Shown here: piece after piece, positions 1 through 12,598 of the stretch
Position numbering within the stretch: position 1 is the first letter of the stretch
Layout of the letters: each line of letters begins with the position of its first letter
From: Dysgonomonas sp.
GTDB lineage: Bacteria > Bacteroidota > Bacteroidia > Bacteroidales > Dysgonomonadaceae
Reading direction: 5' to 3'
Length of the DNA stretch: 14,267 nucleotides
NCBI GenBank assembly: GCA_003523545.1
Contig: DQAM01000253.1
Coordinates: 1-14,267 of the forward strand
Position numbers and translations under genes: made by a program
Notes under the pieces: generated by a model
What the model saw: the letters and a program-made list of their open reading frames with translations, nothing else
What the model was told of the DNA's origin: nothing
Databases searched by the model: none

Positions 1-216
1 GGTTCCATGTCGGTGTATGACGGTACATGGAAATACATAGAGCCGGGCGGGGGAGCAGCATACAACAAATTGACAAACACAGAGCTGGGCAACAGCAAAC
101 AGCCCCAGCTTTACAATCTGAAAAAAGACATAGGCGAAAAGGATAATCTGGCAGAAAAATATCCTGAGAAAATAGCCTCACTGAAAGCTATTTTAGAGAA
201 GGAGCGGGCAAGGTAA
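1..216 (+). CDS. Sulfatase, C-terminal fragment (5' end outside the window)
   Basis: The frame is open from the first base and ends at TAA 214-216, so only about 71 C-terminal residues are present. They show the usual tail of an S1-family (formylglycine-dependent) sulfatase: a strand of the type DGTWKYIEP, then PQLYNLKKDIGEKDNLAEKYPE, which is the family's 'LYdL..D..E..NLa..pe' motif, and a final helix rich in K and E. These enzymes remove sulfate esters from glycans or other substrates, usually in the periplasm of Bacteroidetes. The catalytic Cys/Ser and metal-binding residues lie upstream, outside the window, so activity and substrate cannot be judged. The ATG at base 7 is internal and not the true start. 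A terminator follows directly, so this gene is not in the same transcript as the sus genes. An alternative is another alkaline-phosphatase-superfamily member, but the motif favours a sulfatase. Confidence 0.8.
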   Translation, partial: GSMSVYDGTWKYIEPGGGAAYNKLTNTELGNSKQPQLYNLKKDIGEKDNLAEKYPEKIASLKAILEKERAR

Positions 217-237
217 TAAGATATAAAATGTAATAAG

Positions 238-276
238 ATCAGCATGAAAAAGAAATATCTTCTCATGCTGATTTTT
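238..276 (+). terminator. Intrinsic terminator after the sulfatase gene
   Basis: A perfect 10-bp stem, ATCAGCATGA (238-247) paired with TCATGCTGAT (263-272), encloses a 15-base loop and runs into a stretch of five T (272-276). It starts 21 bases after the sulfatase stop codon. It should separate the sulfatase transcript from the sus locus. Confidence 0.85.
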
Positions 277-385
277 ATCTGATAACAGATTTTTCCTGCT
301 AGGAGGATAGCTAAAAAAATTATAAATAATCTTATAGTAAATCGCCTCTTTTCTATTTACTTATCACTTCTGAGAATTATTATAC

Positions 386-393
386 TATATTTG
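386..393 (+). promoter_or_regulatory. Candidate -7 promoter element of the susR-like gene
   Basis: TATATTTG, followed by C, matches the Bacteroidetes -7 consensus TAnnTTTG exactly. It lies 23 bases before the regulator's ATG, giving a predicted leader of about 16 bases. No clear -33 TTG is seen at the expected distance. Confidence 0.55.
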
Positions 394-416
394 CGTAAGT
401 AAGAGAAATTTATTAT

Positions 417-2057
417 ATGAAGAAATTTATATTTTTAGTTATTTGTATACTTCAATTCTTTGCACTGACAGCCTCACCTTATACAACACAAATTGATTCG
501 TTATTAAAAGTGTTGGATAACAGCATATCAAACAGGGAAATATACACGAAAAACAAACTTCATATCATTCGGGAGTTGGAAAATCAGGTGAATTCATCCA
601 CATCCGAAGAAAAGAGATTCATATTATACGGCCAGCTATTCGACGAATACAAGAATTTTCAGATGGATTCCGCATATACTATTGCAAGCAAAAGGGCGGT
701 ATTAGCCGATACATTGGGATACAGCCTTTTCGATGTAACATCAACACTCAACAGGGTTGAAGTGATGATCGTTACAGGAATGTATAAGGAAGCGCTGCAT
801 ATTCTAGATGAACAGGATCTAAGTGATTATGATAAAGAAATGGTAGAATATGTATATCATCTTTACCATTCTCTGTATATGCTTATGGCGGATTATTCTT
901 TTGTTTCTCCCGAGAAAGAATATTATATCGAACTGGAATACAATTATAAGGATTCTATACTTTCGATCACAGATAAGGAAAATGTTACTTACGGGCTTGT
1001 TATGAGTTCGAAAGCACTGATGGAAGGCAATCTGGACGAAGCTTTAACTTTAGCCGAACATACTTATCAGAATAATAAAAGCGATAACAGGATATCTGCC
1101 ATGATTACTCATACTATATCCGATATATATGCTGCAAGACGAGATACCATACAAATGAAGAAGTATCTTATATTATCGTCTATATATGATATGCAGAGCG
1201 GTGTGAAAGAATATATGTCGTTACCTGAACTGGCTGTACTGCTTTATAACGAGGGAGATATAGACAGGGCATATTCGTATATGAAATGTTCGATGGAAGA
1301 TGCTATTTTCTGTAAGGCGCGACTGCGGACTCTCGAAATATCCCGCATGCTTCCTATCATCAATGCTACCTACGATATAAAAATGAAGCAGGAGAAAGAC
1401 CGCTTAGTAATGTTAGTTGTTATTATCTTTTTATTGGCCGTTGTGCTTGCTATAGCATTATTTTTCATTTACAAAAAACTAAAAGAACTTGCTGCTGCAA
1501 GATACATGCTTAAAAAGACGAACGAACATCTGAATGAAATAAATTCAGACCTGAAAAAACTGAACACTGAATTGTCTGAATCTAACCACGTAAAAGAAGA
1601 ATATATAAGTTATGTATTTACTATGTGTTCATCCTATATAGACAAACTAGAAGATTTCAGGAAAAGAGTCAGCCGTAAAATAAAGGCTGGCCAGGTAGAC
1701 GACCTTTACCGCGAGGTAAAGTCGAGTACTTTTGTAAATGATGAGTTGAAAGAATTTTATAAAAGTTTCGATACCGTTTTCCTTAACATATATCCTGATT
1801 TTATCAAAGACTTTAACTCCCTCTTGCAGGAAGGCGAGCATGTATCTCCAAAAGATAACGAACTTCTGAGTCCTGAACTACGTATATATGCGTTGGTAAG
1901 ACTTGGGATTGGCGACAGTGTGAAGATTGCCAGTTTTCTGCATTATTCTCCTCAGACCGTATATAATTACAGGATGAAAGTGCGGAATAAAGCAAAGATT
2001 TCTAAAGAAGAATTTCCTCAGGCTGTAAAAAAATTGGGTCAAATCAGCATGGAATAG
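417..2057 (+). CDS. susR: SusR-like membrane-spanning transcription regulator (periplasmic helical sensor, C-terminal HTH)
   Basis: This 546-residue protein has an N-terminal signal sequence (about 1-20), then a mainly helical, TPR-like periplasmic region (about 25-325). One transmembrane helix follows (about 330-352, VMLVVIIFLLAVVLAIALFF), then a coiled-coil linker (about 353-390, rich in K, L, N and E). The cytoplasmic C-terminal domain ends in a helix-turn-helix (about 485-525, containing GDSVKIASFLHYSPQTVYNY). This is the layout of the DUF6377/SusR family. B. thetaiotaomicron SusR is about 540 residues and activates the sus genes in response to maltose or longer oligomers. There is no histidine kinase or receiver domain, so sensing and DNA binding are in one chain. 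The gene lies 183 bases upstream of susC in the same direction. The function is assigned from architecture and context; the inducer is inferred. The gene symbol is given by analogy. Confidence 0.8.
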   Translation: MKKFIFLVICILQFFALTASPYTTQIDSLLKVLDNSISNREIYTKNKLHIIRELENQVNSSTSEEKRFILYGQLFDEYKNFQMDSAYTIASKRAVLADTLGYSLFDVTSTLNRVEVMIVTGMYKEALHILDEQDLSDYDKEMVEYVYHLYHSLYMLMADYSFVSPEKEYYIELEYNYKDSILSITDKENVTYGLVMSSKALMEGNLDEALTLAEHTYQNNKSDNRISAMITHTISDIYAARRDTIQMKKYLILSSIYDMQSGVKEYMSLPELAVLLYNEGDIDRAYSYMKCSMEDAIFCKARLRTLEISRMLPIINATYDIKMKQEKDRLVMLVVIIFLLAVVLAIALFFIYKKLKELAAARYMLKKTNEHLNEINSDLKKLNTELSESNHVKEEYISYVFTMCSSYIDKLEDFRKRVSRKIKAGQVDDLYREVKSSTFVNDELKEFYKSFDTVFLNIYPDFIKDFNSLLQEGEHVSPKDNELLSPELRIYALVRLGIGDSVKIASFLHYSPQTVYNYRMKVRNKAKISKEEFPQAVKKLGQISME

Positions 2058-2058
2058 A

Positions 2059-2178
2059 CTTACTATTGAGTTGTTAATTACTTACTTTTTATCTTTTTTT
2101 ATACTTTGCAATTATTTGTAAATCAATTTTTTGTATTTTAACAAGGTTTACTTTATCCATTTACCTGCCTTACTATTG
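2059..2178 (+). repeat. Direct repeat pair CTTACTATTG flanking the susR-susC gap
   Basis: CTTACTATTG occurs at 2059-2068 and again at 2169-2178, with starts exactly 110 bases apart. A second pair, ATTGAGTT, is at 2065-2072 and 2216-2223. The downstream CTTACTATTG copy ends 15 bases before the proposed -7 element of susC. This would suit an activator site, but the region is A/T rich and short matches arise easily. Confidence 0.4.
2109..2138 (+). repeat. Imperfect 15-bp tandem repeat upstream of susC
   Basis: Two adjacent 15-base units, CAATTATTTGTAAAT (2109-2123) and CAATTTTTTGTATTT (2124-2138), agree at 12 of 15 positions. They lie roughly 70-100 bases upstream of the predicted susC transcription start. 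The position would suit a regulator-binding region; binding is inference only. Confidence 0.45.
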
Positions 2179-2193
2179 GTTTAATTTCGCGTT

Positions 2194-2201
2194 TACATTT
2201 G
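2194..2201 (+). promoter_or_regulatory. Candidate -7 promoter element of susC
   Basis: TACATTTG fits TAnnTTTG exactly and lies 39 bases before the susC ATG, giving a leader of about 33 bases. A TTG at 2176-2178 is 15 bases upstream, closer than usual for a -33 box, which would fit a promoter needing an activator. No terminator is visible between susR and susC, so some read-through from susR is possible. Confidence 0.55.
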
Positions 2202-2240
2202 TAAGCAAGAAATTAATTGAGTTAACTAATTTTTTTAACC

Positions 2241-5200
2241 ATGAATTTGAATCAACAAAAATGGAAAAAGATTCTTCTCTTGTTCCTTGGAATATTTACC
2301 ATGATAGGTATTCAGGCACAAACAGGAAACAGAATTACAGTAAGAGGAACAATCGTGGATAATACGGGGGAACCTGTGATAGGGGCGAGCGTCTCCGAAA
2401 AAGGGAATCCCACGAATGGAACAATCAGTGATTTAGATGGACTTTTCAGTATCGAGGTTGCATCCGATGGTGTAATAACCGTTTCTTATATCGGTTATGT
2501 CAATCAGGATATTCCGGTAAACGGAACTACACAGCATCGTATTGTACTGAGGGAAAATGCAGAATTATTGGATGAAGTGGTTGTTATCGGTTACGGAAGC
2601 GTAAGAAAAGATGACCTGACAGGATCGGTTACCGCCATCAAGGTGGACGAAATGAACAAAGGTCTTACCACATCACCGCAAGATATGCTCGGTGGTAAAA
2701 TCGCAGGTGTATCCGTCGTCTCGGAAGGAGGACAGCCCGGTGCAAATTCGACTATACGCATCAGGGGAGGTTCTTCGCTGAGTGCTAAGAACGACCCGCT
2801 GATTGTTATCGACGGAGTGATTATGAGTAACGAAACAGTAGGAGGGTTATCAAACGGACTTAGTACTATTAATCCTGCCGATATCGAGACATTTACCGTC
2901 CTGAAAGATGCTTCAGCTACGGCAATATACGGTTCGAGAGCCTCTAACGGCGTAATCCTTATTACAACCAAGAAAGGGCAGACAGGCAGAATACGTGTGG
3001 CATACAATGCCAATGTTTCGGTAAGTACACCCCGTAATAAGTACGATATGCTAAACGGCGATGAATACCGTGCTTTGGTTAACAGCTTGCCGGATGCTAC
3101 CGATGCGATGAAAAGCGCTTTGGAATTATATCCGGGACAAAGTACCGACTGGCAGGACGAGATATACCGCACTTCTGTAAGCACCGACCATAATGTGAGT
3201 GTATTGGGTGCCATCAAAGGCATGCCTTTCCGTACATCAGTAGGTTTTACCGATGAGAATGGTATTCTTAAAACTTCCAATTTTCAGCGTTATACAGGAA
3301 ATCTTTCTTTTACGCCTAAGTTTTTCGATGATCATTTAAGTTTAAACCTGAATGCAAAAGGAACTTATATCAAAAACAGGTTTGCAAACACAGATGCGAT
3401 TGGTTCTGCCGTATTTTATGACCCGACAAAGCCGGTCTATAATGATAACACTCTTTATGGAGGATATTATACATGGACAAACGACGGTAAACCGGATGGC
3501 GCTATCAACAGCCAGGGAGCAAAGAACCCATTGGCATTGCTTTATATGACAAACGATAAGTCGACTGTGAAATCGTTTATCGGAAATGCTCAAATCGATT
3601 ATAAATTCCATTTCTTACCCGAACTCAAGATCAATGTCAATATGGCGTATGACTATTCTAATAGCGACGGTCAGAAGACAGTTGAACCGAATTCACCTGC
3701 CGAATATGGAGATGACCCTGAAAAATCGGGAAGCCGTAATCATTACGAAGAAACATTCAAAAATGCTCTGTTTGAATCCTACTTGCAATATGCAAAGGAA
3801 CTGCCCGATGCCAACAGTCGTTTCGATGTGATGGGAGGTTATTCTTATCAAAGTTACAAACAGGATAAAACAAGCTACAAGAATTATCTGAGCAGGAATC
3901 CGGATACCTTCGGACAGGAAACTACGCCGATCGACCAGTATAAAGAAGACCCGCAAAAATATGTTCTCATCTCATTTTACGGAAGGCTTAATTATACTTT
4001 CATGGAACGTTATTTATTTACGTTCACTCTCAGGGATGATGGTTCGTCACGTTTTGCCAAAAACAACCGGTGGGGACTTTTCCCTGCTGTAGCACTGGCA
4101 TGGAGGATAAATGATGAACCGTTCATGCAAAATACTTCCGGTTATCTTTCTAACCTGAAACTGAGATTAGGATGGGGAAAAACAGGCCAGCAAGACATTT
4201 CCGACAAATGGTATCCAAGCCAGCAAAGCTGGTCGTGGGGTAAAGGAGGAGCAATGTATCCTTTCTACGATGAAAACGGTAATGTGACATGGGTAAACGT
4301 AATTAAGCCAACTGCTGTGAATCCCGATTTGAAATGGGAAACGACTACAACCTGGAACGTCGGTTTGGATTATGGATTCCTGAATAACCGTATCAATGGT
4401 ACGATAGATTATTATTACAGAAAAACCAACGACCTATTGAATGCCGAGGTAGAACGCGCTGCAGGAACAGACTTTGCCGAGTTGATACCTGCAAATATCG
4501 GTACGTTGACTAACCGTGGTCTTGAATTTTCTATAAATGCCGTGCCGGTACAAACGAAAGATTTTTCGTGGGATGTAGGATATAACATAGCATGGAACAA
4601 ATCGGAGATTACTGCCCTTACATACAATGACGCCTTAGCATCTTCGCCCGGAAGGCGTTTCGAATCCACCGGAGGTGTCGGAGGTAAAACCATAAAAATA
4701 CACAGCGTAGGTTACGCACCAGGGTCATTTTATGTGTATGAGCAGGTTTATGATGAAAATGGGAAACCTATTGAAGGTGCTTATGTCGACCGTAACGGGG
4801 ACGGAATAGTCAATGATAACGACCTTTATCAATATAAGAAACCGGAGGCGGATATACTGATGGGATTCAATTCTAAGTTTATGTACAAAAACTGGGATTT
4901 AGGCTTCAACGGCCGGGTCAGCCTGGGTAATTATATGTACAATGCGAATGAAGCTACAAACAGCGGAGTAAGTGTCAACGACCTATTCGGTAATAATAAC
5001 CTGACCAACCGTTCTCCGTATGCTGTAGAAACCGGCTTCAAGACACGTCAGCGTTTGTCGGACCACTATGTACAGAATGCATCTTTCCTGAGGATAGACA
5101 ATATTACATTAGGATACAGTTTCACTTCCAAATTCGTAAACGGGCGTGTATACGGATCTGTACAGAATCCTATTGTTATCACTAAGTACAAAGGCCTTGA

Positions 5201-5282
5201 TCCGGAAATATTCAACGGTATGGATAAAGAATTATATCCCCGCCCCGTATCGTTTATGATGGGTGTCAATCTGAACTTTTAA
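2241..5282 (+). CDS. susC: SusC-like TonB-dependent outer-membrane transporter for starch/maltooligosaccharides
   Basis: This 1013-residue protein is full length for the SusC/RagA family. It has a signal peptide (about 1-26, ending IGIQA before QTG), then a carboxypeptidase-regulatory-like Ig domain (about 30-103, with RGTIVDNTGEPVIGASV). Next come the TonB box DEVVVIGYG (111-119) and the plug domain (about 125-246), with IRIRGGSSL (172-180) and the hallmark LKDASATAIYGSRASNGV (221-238). The rest is a 22-strand-type barrel ending in Phe, as outer-membrane barrels do. It should import oligosaccharides into the periplasm using TonB/ExbBD energy, capped by SusD. It is the first structural gene after the regulator and 58 bases upstream of susD. 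The starch assignment rests on the adjacent susB and susA genes, because SusC sequence alone does not show substrate. No frameshift or missing domain is seen. Confidence 0.9.
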   Translation: MNLNQQKWKKILLLFLGIFTMIGIQAQTGNRITVRGTIVDNTGEPVIGASVSEKGNPTNGTISDLDGLFSIEVASDGVITVSYIGYVNQDIPVNGTTQHRIVLRENAELLDEVVVIGYGSVRKDDLTGSVTAIKVDEMNKGLTTSPQDMLGGKIAGVSVVSEGGQPGANSTIRIRGGSSLSAKNDPLIVIDGVIMSNETVGGLSNGLSTINPADIETFTVLKDASATAIYGSRASNGVILITTKKGQTGRIRVAYNANVSVSTPRNKYDMLNGDEYRALVNSLPDATDAMKSALELYPGQSTDWQDEIYRTSVSTDHNVSVLGAIKGMPFRTSVGFTDENGILKTSNFQRYTGNLSFTPKFFDDHLSLNLNAKGTYIKNRFANTDAIGSAVFYDPTKPVYNDNTLYGGYYTWTNDGKPDGAINSQGAKNPLALLYMTNDKSTVKSFIGNAQIDYKFHFLPELKINVNMAYDYSNSDGQKTVEPNSPAEYGDDPEKSGSRNHYEETFKNALFESYLQYAKELPDANSRFDVMGGYSYQSYKQDKTSYKNYLSRNPDTFGQETTPIDQYKEDPQKYVLISFYGRLNYTFMERYLFTFTLRDDGSSRFAKNNRWGLFPAVALAWRINDEPFMQNTSGYLSNLKLRLGWGKTGQQDISDKWYPSQQSWSWGKGGAMYPFYDENGNVTWVNVIKPTAVNPDLKWETTTTWNVGLDYGFLNNRINGTIDYYYRKTNDLLNAEVERAAGTDFAELIPANIGTLTNRGLEFSINAVPVQTKDFSWDVGYNIAWNKSEITALTYNDALASSPGRRFESTGGVGGKTIKIHSVGYAPGSFYVYEQVYDENGKPIEGAYVDRNGDGIVNDNDLYQYKKPEADILMGFNSKFMYKNWDLGFNGRVSLGNYMYNANEATNSGVSVNDLFGNNNLTNRSPYAVETGFKTRQRLSDHYVQNASFLRIDNITLGYSFTSKFVNGRVYGSVQNPIVITKYKGLDPEIFNGMDKELYPRPVSFMMGVNLNF

Positions 5283-5340
5283 GACAAAAGCCCATAAATA
5301 ATATGATTAAAATAGAATTTATCAGTCAATATAAAACATC

Positions 5341-7068
5341 ATGAAGAAGTCTATATATATTAAAAACCTGTTACCGGCTGTGATAGCTTGTCTGCTGTTC
5401 CTTCCATCCTGCTTGGGTGATCTCGATCAGGAAAAGCCGAATAACGAAGATGTAACCGAAATTATAAATGAAGAAGGAGCAAAATCGTTTCTTGCCAAAA
5501 TTTATTCCGGACTTGGACTTTCGAGTAATCAGGGCCCTGCGGATGAGAATGACCTTACCGCCTCGGATGGGGACCAGGGTGCGCTGGTATTCCTTCGCGG
5601 TATGATAACCATGCAGGAGTTTCCGACAGATGAAGCTATCTGGAACTGGCGCGACGAAGGTATCGTAGAACTTGTCAACCTGAATTGGGAATATACAACT
5701 AAATATGCTTATACATTCTACCAAAGGGCGATGCTCAATATCCGGTACTGTCAGGAATATCTGAAATTATTTACCGTTGAAAGCGGTATCCCCAATGTGG
5801 AGCAATATCGTAACGAAGTGCGTGCTTTACGCGATCTCAATTATTATTACCTGATAGACTTATATGGAAATCCGGGAGTGGTATGGGACGATTCGCCTAT
5901 AGATGATAAAGGATTTTATCCTTCACAAATGGGACGTACCGAATTGTTCGAAAGAGTAGTAGCAGATCTTGAAGACCTTGCGGCGAACAGTAACCTGCCC
6001 GAATCTCCCAGCCGTGCTACTTACGGACGTATGACAAAGCCGGTAGTATGGACTATACTGGCAAAATTATATCTGAATGCCGAAGTATATACCGGAACCC
6101 CGATGTACGACAAGGCATCTGCATATTGCCAAAAAGTGATTTCGGCAGGCTTCGGATTGGAAGAGAATTATATAAACCTGTTTTGTGCCGAGAATAACAT
6201 GTCTCCTTCGAGAGGTAATGAAATTATTTATGCCATACCTTTCGATGAAAACAATGCTAAAAGTTATGGAGGTACAAGCATGCTGATTGCAGGTGCTTAC
6301 GGAGGCATATTCAGCGGTAACTGGTTTGGAAGCAACGAGTCGGGATGGACTTGCCTGAAACCAAAAGAAACGCTGATCGCTAAATTTGCCGATGCTCCAG
6401 ATGCAGGAACAGACAGGTTTAAAAGCAATGCTAAAGCAGACAGCCGTTATCTTTTCTTCGATGTATTGGCTTACGAAACAGAAGGGGTAAATGTACCTGA
6501 TCCTTCATGGCCTTTCGATCCGCAAACAGGCGAAATAGTATACGAAGTTAAATCGAAACGTGAAGCAGCTTCGAAATTCAACGATTGGGATACCGGATAT
6601 TTGTGCTACAAATTTACAAATCTGGGATGGGACAATGCAAGGGTATCTCTGACAGCTTTTCCGAATACAGATTTCCCGTTGTTCCGTCTGGCAGACATAT
6701 ACCTGATGTATGCTGAATGCGCCGTAAGAGGACATGGAGACCGCTCTGCTGCCCTTCAATATGTAAATCAATTAAGGCAGAGGGCTTATAGAGGAACGTC
6801 AGCCGGACAGATTTCAGGAGGTGACCTAACGCTCGATTTTATTCTGGATGAACGTGCGCGTGAACTTTACTGGGAAGGGCACCGCCGTACAGACCTTATC
6901 CGTTTCGGTAAGTTTACCAAAGGCTACCAATGGCCTTATAAAGGAGGTGTCGAAGAAGGATTATCTGATATCGACAATAAGTATAATCTGTACCCAATAA
7001 GCGACAGAGACTTAACTTCGAACCCCAACCTCGTGCAAAATCCCGGTTATAAGACAATTAACAGATAA
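5341..7068 (+). CDS. susD: SusD-like starch-binding surface lipoprotein
   Basis: This 575-residue protein has a lipoprotein signal peptide with lipobox LPSC (acylated Cys24) and a SusD/RagB fold. Helical TPR-like segments include the conserved RALRDLNYYYLIDLYGNPGV (161-180). The C-terminal signature is ILDERARELYWEGHRRTDLI (501-520). It should sit on the outside of the outer membrane and form the lid of SusC. In B. thetaiotaomicron SusD, starch is held by an arc of aromatic residues. Here the stretch FPTDEAIWNWRDEGI (94-108) and GNWFG (326-330) resemble the SusD segments that carry two of those tryptophans. That alignment is from memory, so the residue match is an inference. The gene is 12 bases upstream of the susE-like gene, so the two are surely co-transcribed. 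Confidence 0.9.
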   Translation: MKKSIYIKNLLPAVIACLLFLPSCLGDLDQEKPNNEDVTEIINEEGAKSFLAKIYSGLGLSSNQGPADENDLTASDGDQGALVFLRGMITMQEFPTDEAIWNWRDEGIVELVNLNWEYTTKYAYTFYQRAMLNIRYCQEYLKLFTVESGIPNVEQYRNEVRALRDLNYYYLIDLYGNPGVVWDDSPIDDKGFYPSQMGRTELFERVVADLEDLAANSNLPESPSRATYGRMTKPVVWTILAKLYLNAEVYTGTPMYDKASAYCQKVISAGFGLEENYINLFCAENNMSPSRGNEIIYAIPFDENNAKSYGGTSMLIAGAYGGIFSGNWFGSNESGWTCLKPKETLIAKFADAPDAGTDRFKSNAKADSRYLFFDVLAYETEGVNVPDPSWPFDPQTGEIVYEVKSKREAASKFNDWDTGYLCYKFTNLGWDNARVSLTAFPNTDFPLFRLADIYLMYAECAVRGHGDRSAALQYVNQLRQRAYRGTSAGQISGGDLTLDFILDERARELYWEGHRRTDLIRFGKFTKGYQWPYKGGVEEGLSDIDNKYNLYPISDRDLTSNPNLVQNPGYKTINR

Positions 7069-7080
7069 AGACTAAGTAAA

Positions 7081-8163
7081 ATGAAAAAGATATATATATT
7101 ATTAAGTTTTTTGACAGCTCTTGGCTGGTCTTATTCCTGTTCGGACGATCACAATCCTGTATATACAGCAGGTCAAGAGGTTTCAGGTCAGATAATAACT
7201 CCACAAACCGGAAAAGAATATGTGCTGGAAATAGACAAAAGATACGAGGTCATAGAAACTTTCCAATGGAGCCGGACAGAATATTCCCAGCCTTTGGGAG
7301 TGAGATATTCACTGCAAGCCGATGTGGAGGACGGAAACTTCGAAAGCCCGGTTCTTCTAGCCTCTCTTACCACCCAGGAAGTCAGTTTTACCGGAGAGCA
7401 GCTTAATGCGGCAATGGAAAAACTGGGATTGGAACCTGATGTAAAATCTCTTGTGAAGCTGCGTTTGGCAAGTAATGCATATGGGGGCGAAGAAGGTAAC
7501 GTTCCTCTGACACAGTTTCCTACATTATCCTCAGAGGTTATCGACATATACGTCACGCCTTATGAAGAAGAGCGTGCTTATCCCGAAAATCTCTATATGA
7601 TCGGGGATGAGTTTAGTGATGGAAACTGGAGCTGGGACGCTGAAGGTGTAGTGCAGTTAATACCTGTCCACGGAAAAGAAGGAGAGTTCTGGTGTATCAA
7701 TTATTTTACAGCCGGTAAAGAATTTAAATGGGCGCCTAAAAGGGCTTGGGCTAACGATTTTAATGCTCTTGATACCAATACAGGATTTGTATTGAGCGGA
7801 GGTAATGCTGCTGTAGAAGCTGATGGCGTTTACATGGTTTATATCAATATGAAATCGAGTGAAATATACATTGAACCTGCACAGGTATATGGTATAGGTG
7901 ATTGCTTCGGAGGATGGAGTGCGGAACCTATACTATTCAACATCGCAGGCGATAAGATTACACAGACTACCACAGGAACCGGTGGGTTACGCATGTATGC
8001 GGGTTCAAGCATAGCCACAAGCGACTGGTGGACACGCGAATTTGTAATTATGGATGGAAAGATTGTGTACAGGGCCGGTGGAGATGAGCTTGCAGGAGTG
8101 GATGTAGCCGCCGGTAAAACAGTCAGGCTTGATTTCAGGGCAGGAACGGGGATTATCAATTAG
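7081..8163 (+). CDS. susE: SusE/SusF-family starch-binding outer-membrane lipoprotein
   Basis: This 360-residue protein begins with a lipoprotein signal peptide ending in SYSC (Cys20). An Ig-like SusE N-terminal domain follows (about 35-160, with EVSFTGEQLNAAMEKLGLEP and LVKLRLAS). Two starch-binding-type beta-sandwich domains come next, about 168-265 (starting NLYMIGDEFSDGNWSW) and about 267-360 (starting QVYGIGDCFGGWS). Trp-rich strands such as KWAPKRAW and SDWWTREF are candidate sugar contacts. One Ig domain plus two binding modules is the SusE layout (about 387 residues in B. thetaiotaomicron); SusF carries three modules. Its role would be to hold starch at the surface beside SusCD; it has no enzymatic motif. 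It starts 12 bases after susD. Among SusE/F-like proteins, orthology to SusE specifically is likely but less sure than family membership. Confidence 0.82.
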   Translation: MKKIYILLSFLTALGWSYSCSDDHNPVYTAGQEVSGQIITPQTGKEYVLEIDKRYEVIETFQWSRTEYSQPLGVRYSLQADVEDGNFESPVLLASLTTQEVSFTGEQLNAAMEKLGLEPDVKSLVKLRLASNAYGGEEGNVPLTQFPTLSSEVIDIYVTPYEEERAYPENLYMIGDEFSDGNWSWDAEGVVQLIPVHGKEGEFWCINYFTAGKEFKWAPKRAWANDFNALDTNTGFVLSGGNAAVEADGVYMVYINMKSSEIYIEPAQVYGIGDCFGGWSAEPILFNIAGDKITQTTTGTGGLRMYAGSSIATSDWWTREFVIMDGKIVYRAGGDELAGVDVAAGKTVRLDFRAGTGIIN

Positions 8164-8176
8164 GTTTAGGTAGTAT

Positions 8177-10444
<2,268 letters not shown>

Positions 10445-10449
10445 ACTAA

Positions 10450-12381
<1,932 letters not shown>

Positions 12382-12459
12382 AGGAATTGATGCGGATTGT
12401 ATCACTTTACAATAAAGCTATATTAATAATATGGCAATCTGAATGTGTATTTCAAACCG

Positions 12460-12492
12460 AGGGACAACTTTTAAAGTTGTCCCTGCTCTTTT
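12460..12492 (+). terminator. Intrinsic terminator ending the sus locus
   Basis: AGGGACAACTTT (12460-12471) and AAAGTTGTCCCT (12473-12484) are perfectly complementary; sterically the loop takes the central TTTA bases. TTTT follows at 12489-12492. It lies 79 bases after the susA stop, between two convergent genes, and the near-perfect symmetry may let it work in both directions. The T-run is better for + strand transcripts. Confidence 0.85.
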
Positions 12493-12538
12493 AATCAAAT
12501 AATCAAAGTGAATCAAAATCTTACCTTTATATTTGATT
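12493..12538. repeat. Three AATCAAA repeats plus an inverted copy
   Basis: AATCAAA is found at 12493-12499, 12501-12507 and 12511-12517, with the inverted form TTTGATT at 12532-12538. The last direct copy and the inverted copy could form a 7-bp stem with a 14-base loop. This is A/T-rich 3' spacer between convergent genes, and the pattern may be chance. It could form a weak second end signal for the MATE transcript on the - strand. Confidence 0.3.
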
Positions 12539-12598
12539 TTACTTTTTTTATAGTATTTGAGATAATTGCCATTCTGACACGTAGAAAAAATTTCTTTT

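Noticed and set aside
2100..2108. TATACTTTG as an alternative susC promoter core
   Set aside because: It has three bases between TA and TTTG where the consensus has two, and it would need a leader of about 125 bases. The exact match at 2194-2201 is better placed.
2591..3280. Antisense open frame of 229 codons inside susC
   Set aside because: It lies wholly opposite a well-conserved SusC plug and barrel region and has no recognisable domain or promoter. It is a shadow of the susC codon pattern.
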